A stretch of 64,000 nucleotides of DNA from JBLNBN01 sp050260015 (GCA_050260015.1 JBLNBN010000039.1:203382-267381); one strand, 5' to 3'; counted from the first letter of the stretch, positions 18,060-28,650 are shown. Numbers and translations are program-made. The notes: generated from the letters alone by a model not told the origin.

Positions 18060-21000
18060 ATGAAATCGATAAAATCCGCCGTCGCTACAGCAGCGGCTTT
18101 CCTCTCCTTGACGCCTTTTGCGCTCGGCTCCCTTCCCCAAACGACATTGGACAGAATTCGGGACGACTTTGAGATCCAGTTGCCCATAGGCGACGGCTCC
18201 CAGTCAAGCGTTTACCGCGTTGAAAGGCCTAATGAAGGCGAATATATCCCGGGCCGAATAATAGTAAAATATAAAGAAAACGCCCAAAAAATTGATATAA
18301 TGGGCATAACCCAAACGATAAGGGGCGCTTCCGGGCAATTTGAAACGCTGTCCGAGCGTAGCTTATTCCCTGAATACGCTCATTCGGAAATCGACCGGGC
18401 GGGGCTCTCGAGAATTGTCGAACTGGAAATAAAGGGCGATCCTTACGACTTTTGCGAGGCGCTCATGCGGACGGGCAAGTTCGAATACGCAACCCCCGAG
18501 CTGGTTCGCAAGCCGTACTCCTACACGCCGGACGATCCTATGTATGCGAGCCAGACCTGGCTGAAAGAAATTGGGCTGCCGGAAGCGTGGGAGATCACCA
18601 AAGGCTCGCCGGAAGTTATCATCGCCATTGTCGACGCGGGCGTGGATTGGCAGCACCCGGACTTAAAAGATAGGATCTGGACTAACGAGAAAGAAACCCC
18701 CGGCGACGGCATAGACAACGACGGCAACGGCTACGTCGACGACGTGCGCGGCTGGGATTTTGTAGGGAATATTCACGCGGTAAACGGGCAGTTCCTGCCG
18801 GACAACGACCCGAAGCCTTCGAACAATAACGTATTCCACGGCACGCATGTGGCCGGCTGCGCGGCTGCGTCGCTCAGTAACGCTGTCGGGATAGCCTCGC
18901 CGGCGGGGAATTGCAGGATAATGCCCGTTAAGGTCGGCTCGGACGATCCAAACGTAGACGGAATTTTCGAGGGGTATAAAGGAATACTTTACGCCGCAAA
19001 GAACGGCGCGGATATTATTAATTGCAGTTGGGGAGGGCGCGGCTTCAGCCCGTTCGAATACGATATAATCCGCCAGGCGACGGCTTTGGGCTCGCTCGTC
19101 GTGGCCGCCGCCGGCAACAACGCCGAGGACCATTGGATATATCCCCACTATCCCGGGGCGTTTTCCGAAGTATTAACAGTCGGCTCTAACGCAGGCGCGG
19201 CAAAATCCGGTTTTAGCGATTACGGCCCGAACGTGGACGTCTATTGCCCCGGCGAAGCAATTCTTTCCACCATGCCCGGCGGGGGCTACAGCGCGCAATA
19301 CGGCACGTCGATGGCGTCTCCTATAGTCGCCGGCGTGGCGGCGCTCGTAAAAAGCATTCATCCCGATTGGACGCCCCGACAGATTGAAAAGCAAATCAAA
19401 ATTACTTCCGACAATATATTCGGCCAGGCAAACGACGTCGCTCGCGCTTCGCTCTACGGTAGAATTAACGCCTACCGCGCGGTGCGCTATAATAATCCCG
19501 ACTTCGTCGGGGACGCTATGCCCGGCGTGGCGCTCATAGCAAGTCACTTAGGGCCTGTGGACACTTTAAAAAGCGACGCGCCTGTCAGGCTCGAGCTCAC
19601 TTTTAAGAATTTGCTGTCTGCGGGCAAAAGATTCGCCGCATCCATCCAATTCGTCGACGCGGGCTTCCTCGCTGCGGATTCGGCTAAGTTTTACCTGGGC
19701 GATCTCGCCGCCGGCGAAGAAAGGACGGTTGCCTGCGATATTCGTCCCGAAGCTTTAAACCCTTGGTTCGGCGGCGATTGCAATACGCTCATTAAAATTG
19801 ACAACGGGATTAATTTTACAGATTTCGAAGCCCTACGCTTACCCGTCGATCTCCCGACTAACAATAAGTTCGGCGTTGTTTACTCCGGATTCAAGCATTC
19901 GTGGCTCGACATGCACTCCTTCGCCCCGATGGGCTCGTGGTTCACAGGCGTCGGCAGGTACCCTTATAACGGGTATTACATTTACAAGCATTACAACGGC
20001 CTTAACGGCCAACCCGTTAACTTTAAGCCTACCTGCGTTTTCGCCGTCGACTCTAAGATAGCTTATTTCGGCTCGGAAACGACCGCCAACGGCAACACGC
20101 TGGTTTACATAATGGAACCCACAGGGATGAGATCCTCCAGCGTCGCGAGCGTAACGAACTTCGTAAATTCGATTTACTTCTTCGACCGCGCGCACGGCTT
20201 GCTTACCGGCGATCCGCTAAAAGGGGCCTGGGGCCTGGCGACGACCGCGGACAGCGGCCGGACCTGGCAGAAAGCGCTCAGCGCGCCGACCCCCGCTTCC
20301 GGCGAAACGGCTTACATGAACGCCGAATCGCGCGTCGGGGACGATTACTGGGTGGGGACTTCCCTCGGCAACGTGCTCGTTACGCGCGACCGCGGACTGA
20401 ACTGGTCTTTAGCCGGAACGATTAAAACCCAGGACGCGGCGGCTTGCGAGATAAAGCAGATCGCCTTCGAAAGCGAATCCGACGGCGTGGCCTTCTTTAC
20501 GCTTAAGGGCAAGAACGACGGCATAACGCGCGTCGCCGCGACGAATGACGGCGGAAAGACCTGGCAAATAAAGCCGTTTACGTTTACGACGCAGGGCGCG
20601 CCCGTTATGCTCTTCGCGCATCCCGACTACAAAGGCTACTACGCGCTTACCGCATGGTCGCAAATATGGACAAGCAAGGACGGCGGCTCCAGTTGGACCC
20701 CGGTCCAAAATTATAAATTAGAGCCGAGCCAGATCGGTTCTCCCTTCATTTTGAACGGAAAGCTAAAGATCTGGCAGATGGGCGACTATCAATCCTACGC
20801 GGAAATCAACGCCGAACCGAAGAATATTGTGAAATACCTGAAGCTGAATACGAATTCGGAATATAATTTCGGCGAAGTCGCGCTTAAATCGACGAAGCGC
20901 TCTACTTTGTTTACCCTGGAAAATAAGGGAAATTACCGCGTAATAATCGATTCCATCGCGGTAGAAAGCATGCAGGGCGCGACTCCCGGCGAATTCTTCC

Positions 21001-21443
21001 TCTCGGACGCCTCCAGCGGCCTGGAAATCGCCGGCGGGACAAAGGGGTATTATTCGTTCGAGTTCGCTCCGCAAAGCGAAGGCGAAAAGCTGGCCCGGGC
21101 GCGCTTTATTAGCGATTCCGATTCGGGCGAGGTAGTCGTCACGCTTCGCGGTTTCGGCGGGAAGAAGACTTCCGCCGGGGAGCCTCTTGCCGGGGCGATC
21201 TCAATTTCTCCAAATCCCGCTTCAAGCCAGGCGACTTTGCTCCTTGCGAGCCAAGAAGCTTCAAAAGCGGAAATATCCGTCATATCCGCCGCCGGCGAAA
21301 CGGTATACGCTAAGATTTTCCCTGTTTCCGAGGGCGAGAGCTCGCTGCCGATCGACGTATCAGCTTTGCCCCAGGGAGCTTATTTAGTAAAAGTACGCGC
21401 GGGCGAACGCGAAAGCGTCTTGAAGTTAAGCGTAGTTAAATAG
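18060..21443 (+). CDS. T9SS-secreted subtilisin-family (S8) serine protease
   Basis: A 1127-residue exported protease. It has a signal peptide (about 1-24), then a Fervidolysin-like N-terminal prodomain around residues 60-150 (GRIIVKYKE). The S8 catalytic domain follows with Asp192 (IVDAGVD), His260 (HGTHVAGC) and Ser417 (GTSMASP), so the triad is complete. The middle region carries BNR/sialidase-like turns such as TADSGRTW, TRDRGLNW, TNDGGKTW and SKDGGSSW, predicting a beta-propeller. An ASPM/HYDIN-like Ig module (NFGEVALKS) and a T9SS type A sorting domain (SPNPASSQATL to the end) follow. It is divergently oriented from protein B. Probably degrades extracellular protein; the propeller may bind substrate or the cell surface. 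Confidence 0.92.
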   Translation: MKSIKSAVATAAAFLSLTPFALGSLPQTTLDRIRDDFEIQLPIGDGSQSSVYRVERPNEGEYIPGRIIVKYKENAQKIDIMGITQTIRGASGQFETLSERSLFPEYAHSEIDRAGLSRIVELEIKGDPYDFCEALMRTGKFEYATPELVRKPYSYTPDDPMYASQTWLKEIGLPEAWEITKGSPEVIIAIVDAGVDWQHPDLKDRIWTNEKETPGDGIDNDGNGYVDDVRGWDFVGNIHAVNGQFLPDNDPKPSNNNVFHGTHVAGCAAASLSNAVGIASPAGNCRIMPVKVGSDDPNVDGIFEGYKGILYAAKNGADIINCSWGGRGFSPFEYDIIRQATALGSLVVAAAGNNAEDHWIYPHYPGAFSEVLTVGSNAGAAKSGFSDYGPNVDVYCPGEAILSTMPGGGYSAQYGTSMASPIVAGVAALVKSIHPDWTPRQIEKQIKITSDNIFGQANDVARASLYGRINAYRAVRYNNPDFVGDAMPGVALIASHLGPVDTLKSDAPVRLELTFKNLLSAGKRFAASIQFVDAGFLAADSAKFYLGDLAAGEERTVACDIRPEALNPWFGGDCNTLIKIDNGINFTDFEALRLPVDLPTNNKFGVVYSGFKHSWLDMHSFAPMGSWFTGVGRYPYNGYYIYKHYNGLNGQPVNFKPTCVFAVDSKIAYFGSETTANGNTLVYIMEPTGMRSSSVASVTNFVNSIYFFDRAHGLLTGDPLKGAWGLATTADSGRTWQKALSAPTPASGETAYMNAESRVGDDYWVGTSLGNVLVTRDRGLNWSLAGTIKTQDAAACEIKQIAFESESDGVAFFTLKGKNDGITRVAATNDGGKTWQIKPFTFTTQGAPVMLFAHPDYKGYYALTAWSQIWTSKDGGSSWTPVQNYKLEPSQIGSPFILNGKLKIWQMGDYQSYAEINAEPKNIVKYLKLNTNSEYNFGEVALKSTKRSTLFTLENKGNYRVIIDSIAVESMQGATPGEFFLSDASSGLEIAGGTKGYYSFEFAPQSEGEKLARARFISDSDSGEVVVTLRGFGGKKTSAGEPLAGAISISPNPASSQATLLLASQEASKAEISVISAAGETVYAKIFPVSEGESSLPIDVSALPQGAYLVKVRAGERESVLKLSVVK

Positions 21444-21515
21444 TGTTTCGATTAAATAAAATCCTGGGATAAAAGTCACAGCAAAATTGGCTTAAAGAAG
21501 AAACGGAAAACGAAT

Positions 21516-23534
21516 ATGGAATTATTCGATACGGACAAAGCGAGGATAGCCGAGCTCCGCGAATTAATAAAGCAATACGATCGCGCTTACTACCAGGACG
21601 CAGCTCCTCTCGTAAGCGATCGCGAGTACGACGCGCTATTCCGCGAGCTGCAGGACCTGGAAGCGAAGCGACCCGAGCTCGCTTCCGCGGACAGCCCGAC
21701 AAACAGGCTTACGACGGACCGCACGAAGGGATTTCGCTCCGTGCGGCACGAGATACCCATGCTCTCGCTCGCGAACACATACGGCGAGCAGGAAGTCCTC
21801 GACTTCGACCGGCGCGCCCGCGAAGCCCTCGGCGTAGAGAAGGTGCGCTACGTCGCCGAGCTAAAGTTCGACGGAGTCTCGCTCTCGACCCGATATAAGA
21901 ATAAAAAGCTCTCGCTCGCGGTAACCCGCGGCGACGGCGAACGCGGCGACGACGTGACGCAAAACGTAAAAACCATTAAATCGATTCCGCATAAGGTGGA
22001 GGACATCCCCTACGACGAATTCGAAGCGCGCGGCGAAGTTTTCCTACTCGAGGAGGACTTCCTGGAGATCAATCGCGCGCGCGAGGAAGCGGGCGAGAAG
22101 CTCTACGCCAACCCGCGCAACCTGACCGCGGGCACGCTGAAGCTGCTGGACTCCGCGGAAGTCGCCCGCCGTCCGTTGAACGCTATCTTCTACTATCTTT
22201 ACGCCAAAGGCGACGGGCTGAGCGACTCGCACTACGAGAACATACAAATCCTGAAGCGCGCGGGCATGCCCGTCAGCGAGTATACCGAGCCCTGCGAAGG
22301 CATAGAGGAAGTTCTGAAGTTTATCGATAAATGGCGCGCGAAACGCCATGAATTGCCTTTCCAGATAGACGGAATTGTAATTAAGGTCGACTCCCTGCCG
22401 CAGCAACGCGAGCTTGGCTTCATATCGCGCTCCCCGCGCTGGGCTATCGCTTATAAGTACGAGGCCGAGACTCTCCCGACGAAGCTGCTTGGAATTACCC
22501 TCCAGGTGGGCCGCGTAGGAACGATTACTCCGGTAGCGGAGCTTGAGCCCGTATTGTTGGCGGGATCGACTATACGCCGGGCGACGCTGAACAACGCGGA
22601 CTACATCGAGGCGCTCGACATTCGTATCGGCGACACGGTGATGATCGAGAAGGGCGGGGAAGTTATCCCCAAAGTAACGCGCGTCGTGCTGGAAAAGCGA
22701 CCGCCGGAAGCCGTTCCCTACGTCTTCCCGGAACTATGCCCGTGCGAATTCCATTCCGTGCTTCGGCGGCTCGAGGGCGAGGCCAATCACTATTGCGTCA
22801 GCCCCGAATGCCCCTGGCAGCGCAGGCGACGCATAGAGCACTTCGCCTCGCGCAACGCTATGAATATAGAAGGGCTTGGCGAACGGGCGGTGGAAACTCT
22901 CGTCGAGCGCGGGTACCTGAAAAATATTGCCGACATATACGAATTGCCCTTGCATAAAGCCGAGCTCGAAACGATGGAGCGGTGGGGCAGGAAGAGCGTA
23001 GAAAAGCTCTTAAGCCAGATTGATGCGAGCAAGAATCGTCCGCTAAATAAATTGATTTTCGCGCTCGGCATTCGCCTCATTGGCGAGGGCGCGGCCAGGA
23101 CCCTGGCGCGCAAGTTCGGTTCGCTTGAGGCTTTAATGCTTGCCACGCGCGAGGATCTCGCCGCCGTCCACGAAATAGGCGATAAGATGGCGGACGCCGT
23201 CGCCGTTTACTTCGAGGATCCGCTGCAAGTCGAGATCGTTCATAGGTTGGTCAATTACGGCGTCAATACTAAGGGCGAGGAAACATCCCAACCTGTCGGC
23301 GACGCCCTCGCCGGGAAGACTTTCGTCTTTACTGGGGAGCTGAAGTCCATGACTCGCGAGGAAGCCGCGCAGGCCGTCGCCGCGCTCGGCGGGAAGGAAA
23401 CCAAGTCCGTCAGCAAGAAAACGAGCTACGTCGTAGTAGGCGCCTCGCCCGGGTCGAAGCACGCGAAGGCGCTGGAGCTCGGGGTCACGGTTCTTTCCGA
23501 GGAAGATTTTTTACAGTTATTAAAGACCGAATAA
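21516..23534 (+). CDS. ligA: NAD-dependent DNA ligase LigA
   Basis: Seals nicks in duplex DNA during replication and repair, using NAD+ as AMP donor. The 672-residue length is normal. The adenylation lysine is Lys117 in KFDG, within a nucleotidyltransferase domain (about 70-320). OB fold, zinc finger, helix-hairpin-helix and C-terminal BRCT (about 592-672) follow. The zinc finger starts CPCEFH rather than the common CxxCG, followed by a normal CVSPEC second half; this may be a lineage variant in which the histidine helps bind zinc. An intrinsic terminator candidate follows. Confidence 0.97.
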   Translation: MELFDTDKARIAELRELIKQYDRAYYQDAAPLVSDREYDALFRELQDLEAKRPELASADSPTNRLTTDRTKGFRSVRHEIPMLSLANTYGEQEVLDFDRRAREALGVEKVRYVAELKFDGVSLSTRYKNKKLSLAVTRGDGERGDDVTQNVKTIKSIPHKVEDIPYDEFEARGEVFLLEEDFLEINRAREEAGEKLYANPRNLTAGTLKLLDSAEVARRPLNAIFYYLYAKGDGLSDSHYENIQILKRAGMPVSEYTEPCEGIEEVLKFIDKWRAKRHELPFQIDGIVIKVDSLPQQRELGFISRSPRWAIAYKYEAETLPTKLLGITLQVGRVGTITPVAELEPVLLAGSTIRRATLNNADYIEALDIRIGDTVMIEKGGEVIPKVTRVVLEKRPPEAVPYVFPELCPCEFHSVLRRLEGEANHYCVSPECPWQRRRRIEHFASRNAMNIEGLGERAVETLVERGYLKNIADIYELPLHKAELETMERWGRKSVEKLLSQIDASKNRPLNKLIFALGIRLIGEGAARTLARKFGSLEALMLATREDLAAVHEIGDKMADAVAVYFEDPLQVEIVHRLVNYGVNTKGEETSQPVGDALAGKTFVFTGELKSMTREEAAQAVAALGGKETKSVSKKTSYVVVGASPGSKHAKALELGVTVLSEEDFLQLLKTE

Positions 23535-23550
23535 ATATTATCACCCTTAA

Positions 23551-23599
23551 GCCTTAGGCGTCGAGGAAAGCTAAAGCTCGCCTCCCCTAAGGCGTTTTT
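23551..23599 (+). terminator. Intrinsic terminator after ligA
   Basis: GCCTTAGG (23551-23558) pairs with CCTAAGGC (23586-23593), with an inner GAGG/CCTC pair, followed by GTTTTT. The hairpin starts 16 nt after the ligA stop. Confidence 0.7.
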
Positions 23600-23624
23600 A
23601 ATTTGTTATAGAAACTATTAAACG

Positions 23625-24515
23625 ATGAATAAACCGAATTTACAGTCGTATTTGCTTTTGGTCTTGCTTTCGCTTATCTGGGGCACGTCCTTTATACTGA
23701 TGAAGCGGGGAATGGTAGTCTATCCGCCCGACCAGGTGGGCGCGCTTCGCGTAGTAGTCGCGGGCTTGCTTTTTGTGCCTCTTTATTTGCTGAAAAGACC
23801 GAAAGTTCCCAAGGGCAAATATAAATATATATCGCTCTTCGGGCTTTTGGAGGTAGGCGCGCCGCCGTTTTTATTTACTTATGCCCAGCAGCACGTAACG
23901 AGCTCGACCGCCGGCATAATTAACGCGATGACGCCCCTGTTTACGCTGCTTGTAGGCCTATCCTTCTTCGGAACGCATTATAATTTTAAGAAGCTTGGCG
24001 GAGTGCTCATTGGACTGGCGGGCGCGATCTTTTTGATATTCTTCAAGAGCGCCGGCGCCGGGTTCGAGATGCACATGGGCAACGCGTTCGGGCTGCTGAT
24101 CGTAATAGCCACGGCGCTCTACGGCTTCGCGGGAAACATTATGAAGCGGCATCTGCAGGACGTGCCGGACCTCTCCACGACATCGCTAGCCTTTATAACT
24201 ATGTCCATCCCGGCGGGAATATATCTCGCTACGACTGACTTTCTGACGATTAGCTTCACTCATCCGGGCGCATGGCAGGCGTTCCTGGCCGTCGTTACTC
24301 TTTCGACGTTCGGCTCGGCGCTCGCGATATTCATATTTAGTAGATTAGTAAAAACGTCCAGCGCGCTGTTCGCTTCGTTCGTAACGTACCTTATCCCGTT
24401 CGTGGCTATGGGCTGGGGAGCCATCGACGGAGAAGCGGTTACCGGGCTGGAGCTCGTCGGCTTATTCGTCATTCTGTCAGGCATAACTCTCGCTAATTCA
24501 GGGGAAAAGAGCTAG
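23625..24515 (+). CDS. EamA-family (DMT superfamily) transporter
   Basis: A 296-residue polytopic inner membrane protein with about ten hydrophobic helices arranged as two EamA repeats (residues about 8-142 and 152-292). Typical family features are the N-terminal LLSLIWGTSFILMK and the GILIGLAGAIFLI-type end of the first repeat. EamA proteins export amino acids, nucleotides or other metabolites; the substrate here is not predictable. It has its own start shortly after the ligA terminator and no clear Shine-Dalgarno sequence. Confidence 0.9.
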   Translation: MNKPNLQSYLLLVLLSLIWGTSFILMKRGMVVYPPDQVGALRVVVAGLLFVPLYLLKRPKVPKGKYKYISLFGLLEVGAPPFLFTYAQQHVTSSTAGIINAMTPLFTLLVGLSFFGTHYNFKKLGGVLIGLAGAIFLIFFKSAGAGFEMHMGNAFGLLIVIATALYGFAGNIMKRHLQDVPDLSTTSLAFITMSIPAGIYLATTDFLTISFTHPGAWQAFLAVVTLSTFGSALAIFIFSRLVKTSSALFASFVTYLIPFVAMGWGAIDGEAVTGLELVGLFVILSGITLANSGEKS

Positions 24516-24596
24516 GGCGCGTTCATTAATTTAACTTACACTAAATTATTTCTCTTGGCGTGTTAAAATTCACAATTAACATAACGAGGGCGCCTT

Positions 24597-25736
24597 ATGG
24601 ATATCTTTTTGACCGAAGAGCAGGTAATGCTGCGGGACACAGTTGAAAAATTTGCGCGCGAACGGGTCGCGCCCGTCGCCTCGGAAAACGAGCGGAACCA
24701 CAGGTTCCCGGCCGACGTAATCCGCGAAGCGGGGGAGTTGGGCCTCATGGGAATCGCCTATCCAACGGAATATGGCGGCGGCGGCATGGATTTTGTATCG
24801 TACTTTCTCGCCGTCGAGGCCGTTTCAAGGTATTGCGCCTCGACCGGGGTTATTATTTCCGCTCATTCCTCGCTCGTTTGCGACCCGATTTACCGGTTCG
24901 GCACGGAGGAACAAAAGCGAAAGTACTTGCCCGATTTGCTTTCGGGAAAAAAGATAGGGAGCTTTTCCCTGACCGAGGCCGGCGCGGGCTCCGACGCAGG
25001 AGCTACTCAAACTACGGCGCGGCTCGAGGGGGACAGGTGGATATTGAACGGTTCGAAGCTATTCGCTACGAACGGCAAGGAGGCGGACGTATTCGTACTA
25101 ATAGCCTCCACGGAGCCGGGAAAGAAGACCCATGGCGTCTCGGCGTTTATCGTCGATAAGGAGACGGTCGGCTACCGCGTCGGGAAGGTTGAGCAGAAGC
25201 TTGGTATTCGCGCATCCTCTACCGCCGAGATAATACTCGAGAGCGTGGAGGTCCCAAGGGAGAATTTATTAGGGGAGCTGAACGCGGGATTTAAGGTGGC
25301 GATGACTACTCTCGACGGCGGGCGCATCGGGATCGCTTCGCAGGCGCTTGGAATAGCGCGCGCCTCGCTCGAGGACTCCGTTAAGTACGCCAAGGAACGC
25401 TACCAGTTCGATCAGCCGATAGCCAATTTCCAGGCGATACAGTTCATGCTGGCGGATATGCGAATGGAATACGACGCGGCTTGGATGCTCGCCTACAGGG
25501 CTTCCCGAATGAAGGACCAAAAGCTAAATTACTCCGCCGAGGCCGCTATGGCCAAGCTGAAGGCGAGCGAGGTTGCGATGGATTGCTCCCGCAAGTGCGT
25601 GCAGATCCACGGCGGCTACGGCTACACGGAGGATTTTAACGCGGAGAGATACTACCGCGACGCAAAAATTACCGAAATTTACGAAGGCACGAGCGAAATA
25701 CAACGATTGGTTATCTCTCGCGCCCTGTTAAAATAA
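24597..25736 (+). CDS. Acyl-CoA dehydrogenase (short-chain type)
   Basis: A 379-residue FAD enzyme that introduces the trans-2 double bond in acyl-CoA during beta-oxidation or amino-acid catabolism. N-terminal, middle and C-terminal acyl-CoA dehydrogenase domains are all present. The signature LTEAGAGSDAG lies near residue 125, and the catalytic base is Glu363 in YEGTSEIQRL. That C-terminal position of Glu is typical of butyryl/short-chain enzymes. No electron-transfer flavoprotein or thiolase genes are adjacent. polA starts 16 nt downstream, so the two are probably co-transcribed although functionally unrelated. Confidence 0.95.
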   Translation: MDIFLTEEQVMLRDTVEKFARERVAPVASENERNHRFPADVIREAGELGLMGIAYPTEYGGGGMDFVSYFLAVEAVSRYCASTGVIISAHSSLVCDPIYRFGTEEQKRKYLPDLLSGKKIGSFSLTEAGAGSDAGATQTTARLEGDRWILNGSKLFATNGKEADVFVLIASTEPGKKTHGVSAFIVDKETVGYRVGKVEQKLGIRASSTAEIILESVEVPRENLLGELNAGFKVAMTTLDGGRIGIASQALGIARASLEDSVKYAKERYQFDQPIANFQAIQFMLADMRMEYDAAWMLAYRASRMKDQKLNYSAEAAMAKLKASEVAMDCSRKCVQIHGGYGYTEDFNAERYYRDAKITEIYEGTSEIQRLVISRALLK

Positions 25737-25752
25737 ACCAAGAGTTCCATAC

Positions 25753-28557
25753 ATGACCAACGTATACCTGATCGACGCGATGTCGCTCGTCTACCGCGCC
25801 TATCACGCGATGAGCCAGGCCAATTTAACTTCGCCCAAGGGAGAGCCCACGGGCGCTATTTACGGCTTTGCCAACCTGCTGCTTTCCTTCCTCGACAAGG
25901 CAAAGCCCTATAACCTTGCCGTAGTCTTCGACCGCGCCGAGGCCACGTTCCGGCACGATAAGTTCGAGAGCTACAAGGCCAACCGCGAGGCGTGCCCGGA
26001 GGACCTTGTCCCGCAAATCGGTCTTATTAAGGAATTTATCGATTTGATGGGAATACCGCGCATGGAACTCGCCGGCTACGAGGCGGACGATATTATCGGT
26101 TCGCTCTCGAGGTTCTTCTCGAAGGAAAACTATAAAGTATACTGCCTGACGAGCGACAAGGACTACTACCAACTCGTTGACGACAACGTTTCGCTCTACA
26201 AGCCGCTTCGAAAGCCCGTCGCGGGCAACGAATTCGAGGTGGTCGATAGGGAGGCGGTGCGCGAAAAATTCGGCGTCGCGCCGGAACAGGTCGTCGACGT
26301 CCTGGCGCTAATGGGCGACGCCAGCGACAACGTCCCGGGCGTAAAGGGGATCGGCGAGAAGACCGCTATTCCTCTCGTTCAAAAGTTCGGCTCCATTGAA
26401 AAAATGTATGAAAACCTGGAGGCCGTCGAGAGCAAGACCGTTCGCGCAAAGCTCGAGGCCGACCGCGACAAGGCTTTCCTCTCCAAGGAATTGGTCTGCA
26501 TCGATACGAACGTCCCGATCGAATACTCTACCCAAGGCTTGATCGTCGGCTCGCCCGATAAAGCTAAGCTCATGGAATTCTTCGACAGGATGGGATTCGC
26601 TACCCTTAAGCGTCGGCTGGAAAAAATAAATCCCAATTTAGAATTTGAAACTCCCGAACCGCTTGAAGAAATAGCCGCATTCGAGCAGATCGAGGACGCC
26701 GAACGCTGCTACGAGCTTGTCAATACGCCCGAAGCCTTTGCGAAAATGCTGGAGGAACTCCGCGGCGAAAAGGAACTGGCGTTCGATCTCGAGACGAGCT
26801 CGCTGGACAAGATGAACTGCGAGATAGTCGGCATAGCGCTCGCAACCAAAGACTGCAAAGCTTACTATATCGCGACCGGCGAGGACGCCGAATCGGAAGC
26901 GGAGCCGGAAAATCTATTTTCCTCGGAAGCGAAGGAACGCGAGCCGTATACCCTGCTGCCGATCGAGGACGTTTTAGAGGGATTGCGCCCTCTGCTCGAG
27001 GACGAATCGATAGCGATGTACGGTCAAAACGCAAAGTTCGACGCGTTTATCCTGATGCGTTACGGAATTACGCCCCGCCCCATTAAGTTCGACTCCATGC
27101 TCGCGTCCTACCTGCTCAATCCCGACGGCGCGCACAACTTAGACGCGCTTTCCAAGAAGTGGCTAAATTACTCCCCCGTGCCTATTACGACGCTGATCGG
27201 CGAAAAGCGCGCGTACCAGATATCCATGAGAGACGTGCCGCCCGAGAAGATAGCCCCCTACGCCTGCGAGGACGCGGACCTTGCCTTCAAGCTGCAGAGA
27301 AGGCTAAAACCGGAGCTCGAGAAGGAGAATATGCTCGCGCTCGCCGAAAAAATCGAGTTCCCCCTAGTCGAGGTCCTCGCTAAGATGGAGCTCGAAGGCG
27401 TTTCGATAGATCGCGGGGCGCTCGCGGAGATTTCCACGAGAATCGCCGAGGAAATAATCACGCTTCGCGATAAGATCTGGGAGGAGAGCGGCGTAGAGTT
27501 TAAGATAGATTCCCCCAAGCAACTGGGCGAAATACTGTTCGAGAGAATGATGATACCGGGCGGAAAGAAGAATAAGACCGGCTACACGACCGATATGGAC
27601 ACATTGAGCGACCTCGCCCCGATGTTCCCGATAGCGAAATTCGCGCTCGAGTACCGTCAACTCCAAAAGCTCCGCTCGACCTATATCGAGGCGTTGCCGA
27701 AATTAGTCAATAGACATACCGGCAGAATCCACACGAGCTATAACCAGGCGGTAGTCTCTACGGGGCGATTGAGTTCGACCGATCCGAACCTGCAGAATAT
27801 TCCTATTAGGAGCGAGGTTGGCAAAGAAATTCGTAGGGCGTTCGTCCCGGCGCGCGAGGGTTGGAAGATGGTTTCGGCGGATTACTCCCAGATAGAATTA
27901 CGAATAATGGCTCATATAACGGGCGACGAAGCCCTGATCGATGCGTTCAAGCGCGGGGTGGACATACACGCCGCCACCGCCGCAGCGCTCTTCGATGTCG
28001 ATTTGAGCGAAGTAAATTCCGACATGCGCCGCGTCGCCAAGACGGTCAATTTTGGTATTATGTATGGGCTTGGCGCATTTGGGCTCTCGAGGCGGCTCGG
28101 CATGCCGCAGCGGCAGGCGAAGGAGATCATAGATAACTACTTCGAGAGCTATCCCGGCATTCGGGTCTATATGGATTCGACCGTGGAAAAGGCCGGCAAG
28201 CTCGGCTATGCGGAATCGCTGCTCGGCCGGCGAAGGCATTTCCCGGAGATTAACAGCAAGAACCGCGTTTTGCGCACGGCCGCCGAACGCGCCGCAATCA
28301 ATATGCCTATACAAGGCACCGCGAGCGACATGCTGAAGATCGCGATGATCGCGCTGCACCGCGAATTGGAAAGCCGGAAAATGAAGTCCAAAATGATACT
28401 CCAGGTGCACGACGAACTCGTCTTCGAGGCGCCGGAGGAGGAAATCGACTCGCTCCTCGAACTAGTCAAGTACGAGATGGAGGGCGCGCTCCCGCTCGGG
28501 AAAGTTCCCGTTCTCGTCGAGACAGGCGTAGGCTCCAATTGGCTCGAAGCGCACTGA
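25753..28557 (+). CDS. polA: DNA polymerase I
   Basis: A 934-residue repair and Okazaki-fragment-processing polymerase. The 5'-3' nuclease domain spans about 1-290, including the acidic cluster ELAGYEADDIIG and LMGDASDNVPG. The 3'-5' exonuclease domain (about 330-520) keeps its metal ligands: Asp345 and Glu347 in FDLETSS, Asp in NAKFDAF and Asp in YACEDADL, so proofreading is expected to be active. The polymerase domain carries motif A with Asp710 (SADYSQIELR), motif B (RRVAKTVNFGIMYG) and motif C with Asp887 (VHDELVFE). Identification is firm. The region after the stop is repeat-rich. Confidence 0.97.
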   Translation: MTNVYLIDAMSLVYRAYHAMSQANLTSPKGEPTGAIYGFANLLLSFLDKAKPYNLAVVFDRAEATFRHDKFESYKANREACPEDLVPQIGLIKEFIDLMGIPRMELAGYEADDIIGSLSRFFSKENYKVYCLTSDKDYYQLVDDNVSLYKPLRKPVAGNEFEVVDREAVREKFGVAPEQVVDVLALMGDASDNVPGVKGIGEKTAIPLVQKFGSIEKMYENLEAVESKTVRAKLEADRDKAFLSKELVCIDTNVPIEYSTQGLIVGSPDKAKLMEFFDRMGFATLKRRLEKINPNLEFETPEPLEEIAAFEQIEDAERCYELVNTPEAFAKMLEELRGEKELAFDLETSSLDKMNCEIVGIALATKDCKAYYIATGEDAESEAEPENLFSSEAKEREPYTLLPIEDVLEGLRPLLEDESIAMYGQNAKFDAFILMRYGITPRPIKFDSMLASYLLNPDGAHNLDALSKKWLNYSPVPITTLIGEKRAYQISMRDVPPEKIAPYACEDADLAFKLQRRLKPELEKENMLALAEKIEFPLVEVLAKMELEGVSIDRGALAEISTRIAEEIITLRDKIWEESGVEFKIDSPKQLGEILFERMMIPGGKKNKTGYTTDMDTLSDLAPMFPIAKFALEYRQLQKLRSTYIEALPKLVNRHTGRIHTSYNQAVVSTGRLSSTDPNLQNIPIRSEVGKEIRRAFVPAREGWKMVSADYSQIELRIMAHITGDEALIDAFKRGVDIHAATAAALFDVDLSEVNSDMRRVAKTVNFGIMYGLGAFGLSRRLGMPQRQAKEIIDNYFESYPGIRVYMDSTVEKAGKLGYAESLLGRRRHFPEINSKNRVLRTAAERAAINMPIQGTASDMLKIAMIALHRELESRKMKSKMILQVHDELVFEAPEEEIDSLLELVKYEMEGALPLGKVPVLVETGVGSNWLEAH

Positions 28558-28560
28558 GGA

Positions 28561-28590
28561 CATTTATCATTTATCATTGATCATTGATCA
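28561..28590. repeat. 7-bp tandem repeat after polA
   Basis: Four head-to-tail copies of CATTTAT/CATTGAT follow the polA stop codon by 4 nt. The last two copies also create TGATCA palindromes. It is a short minisatellite-like tract at the border of the repeat-rich stretch 28558-29377. Confidence 0.8.
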
Positions 28591-28650
28591 GGCGCGTTGC
28601 CTGCATTTTTTCCGGGGGTGACGCGTAAGAGCTTGCTGTAGAATGAATTA

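Noticed and set aside
22733..22840. LigA zinc finger as evidence of an inactive ligase
   Set aside because: The CPCEFH start is unusual, but Lys117 and the remaining domains are intact and a histidine is available as alternative ligand; I treat it as a lineage variant.
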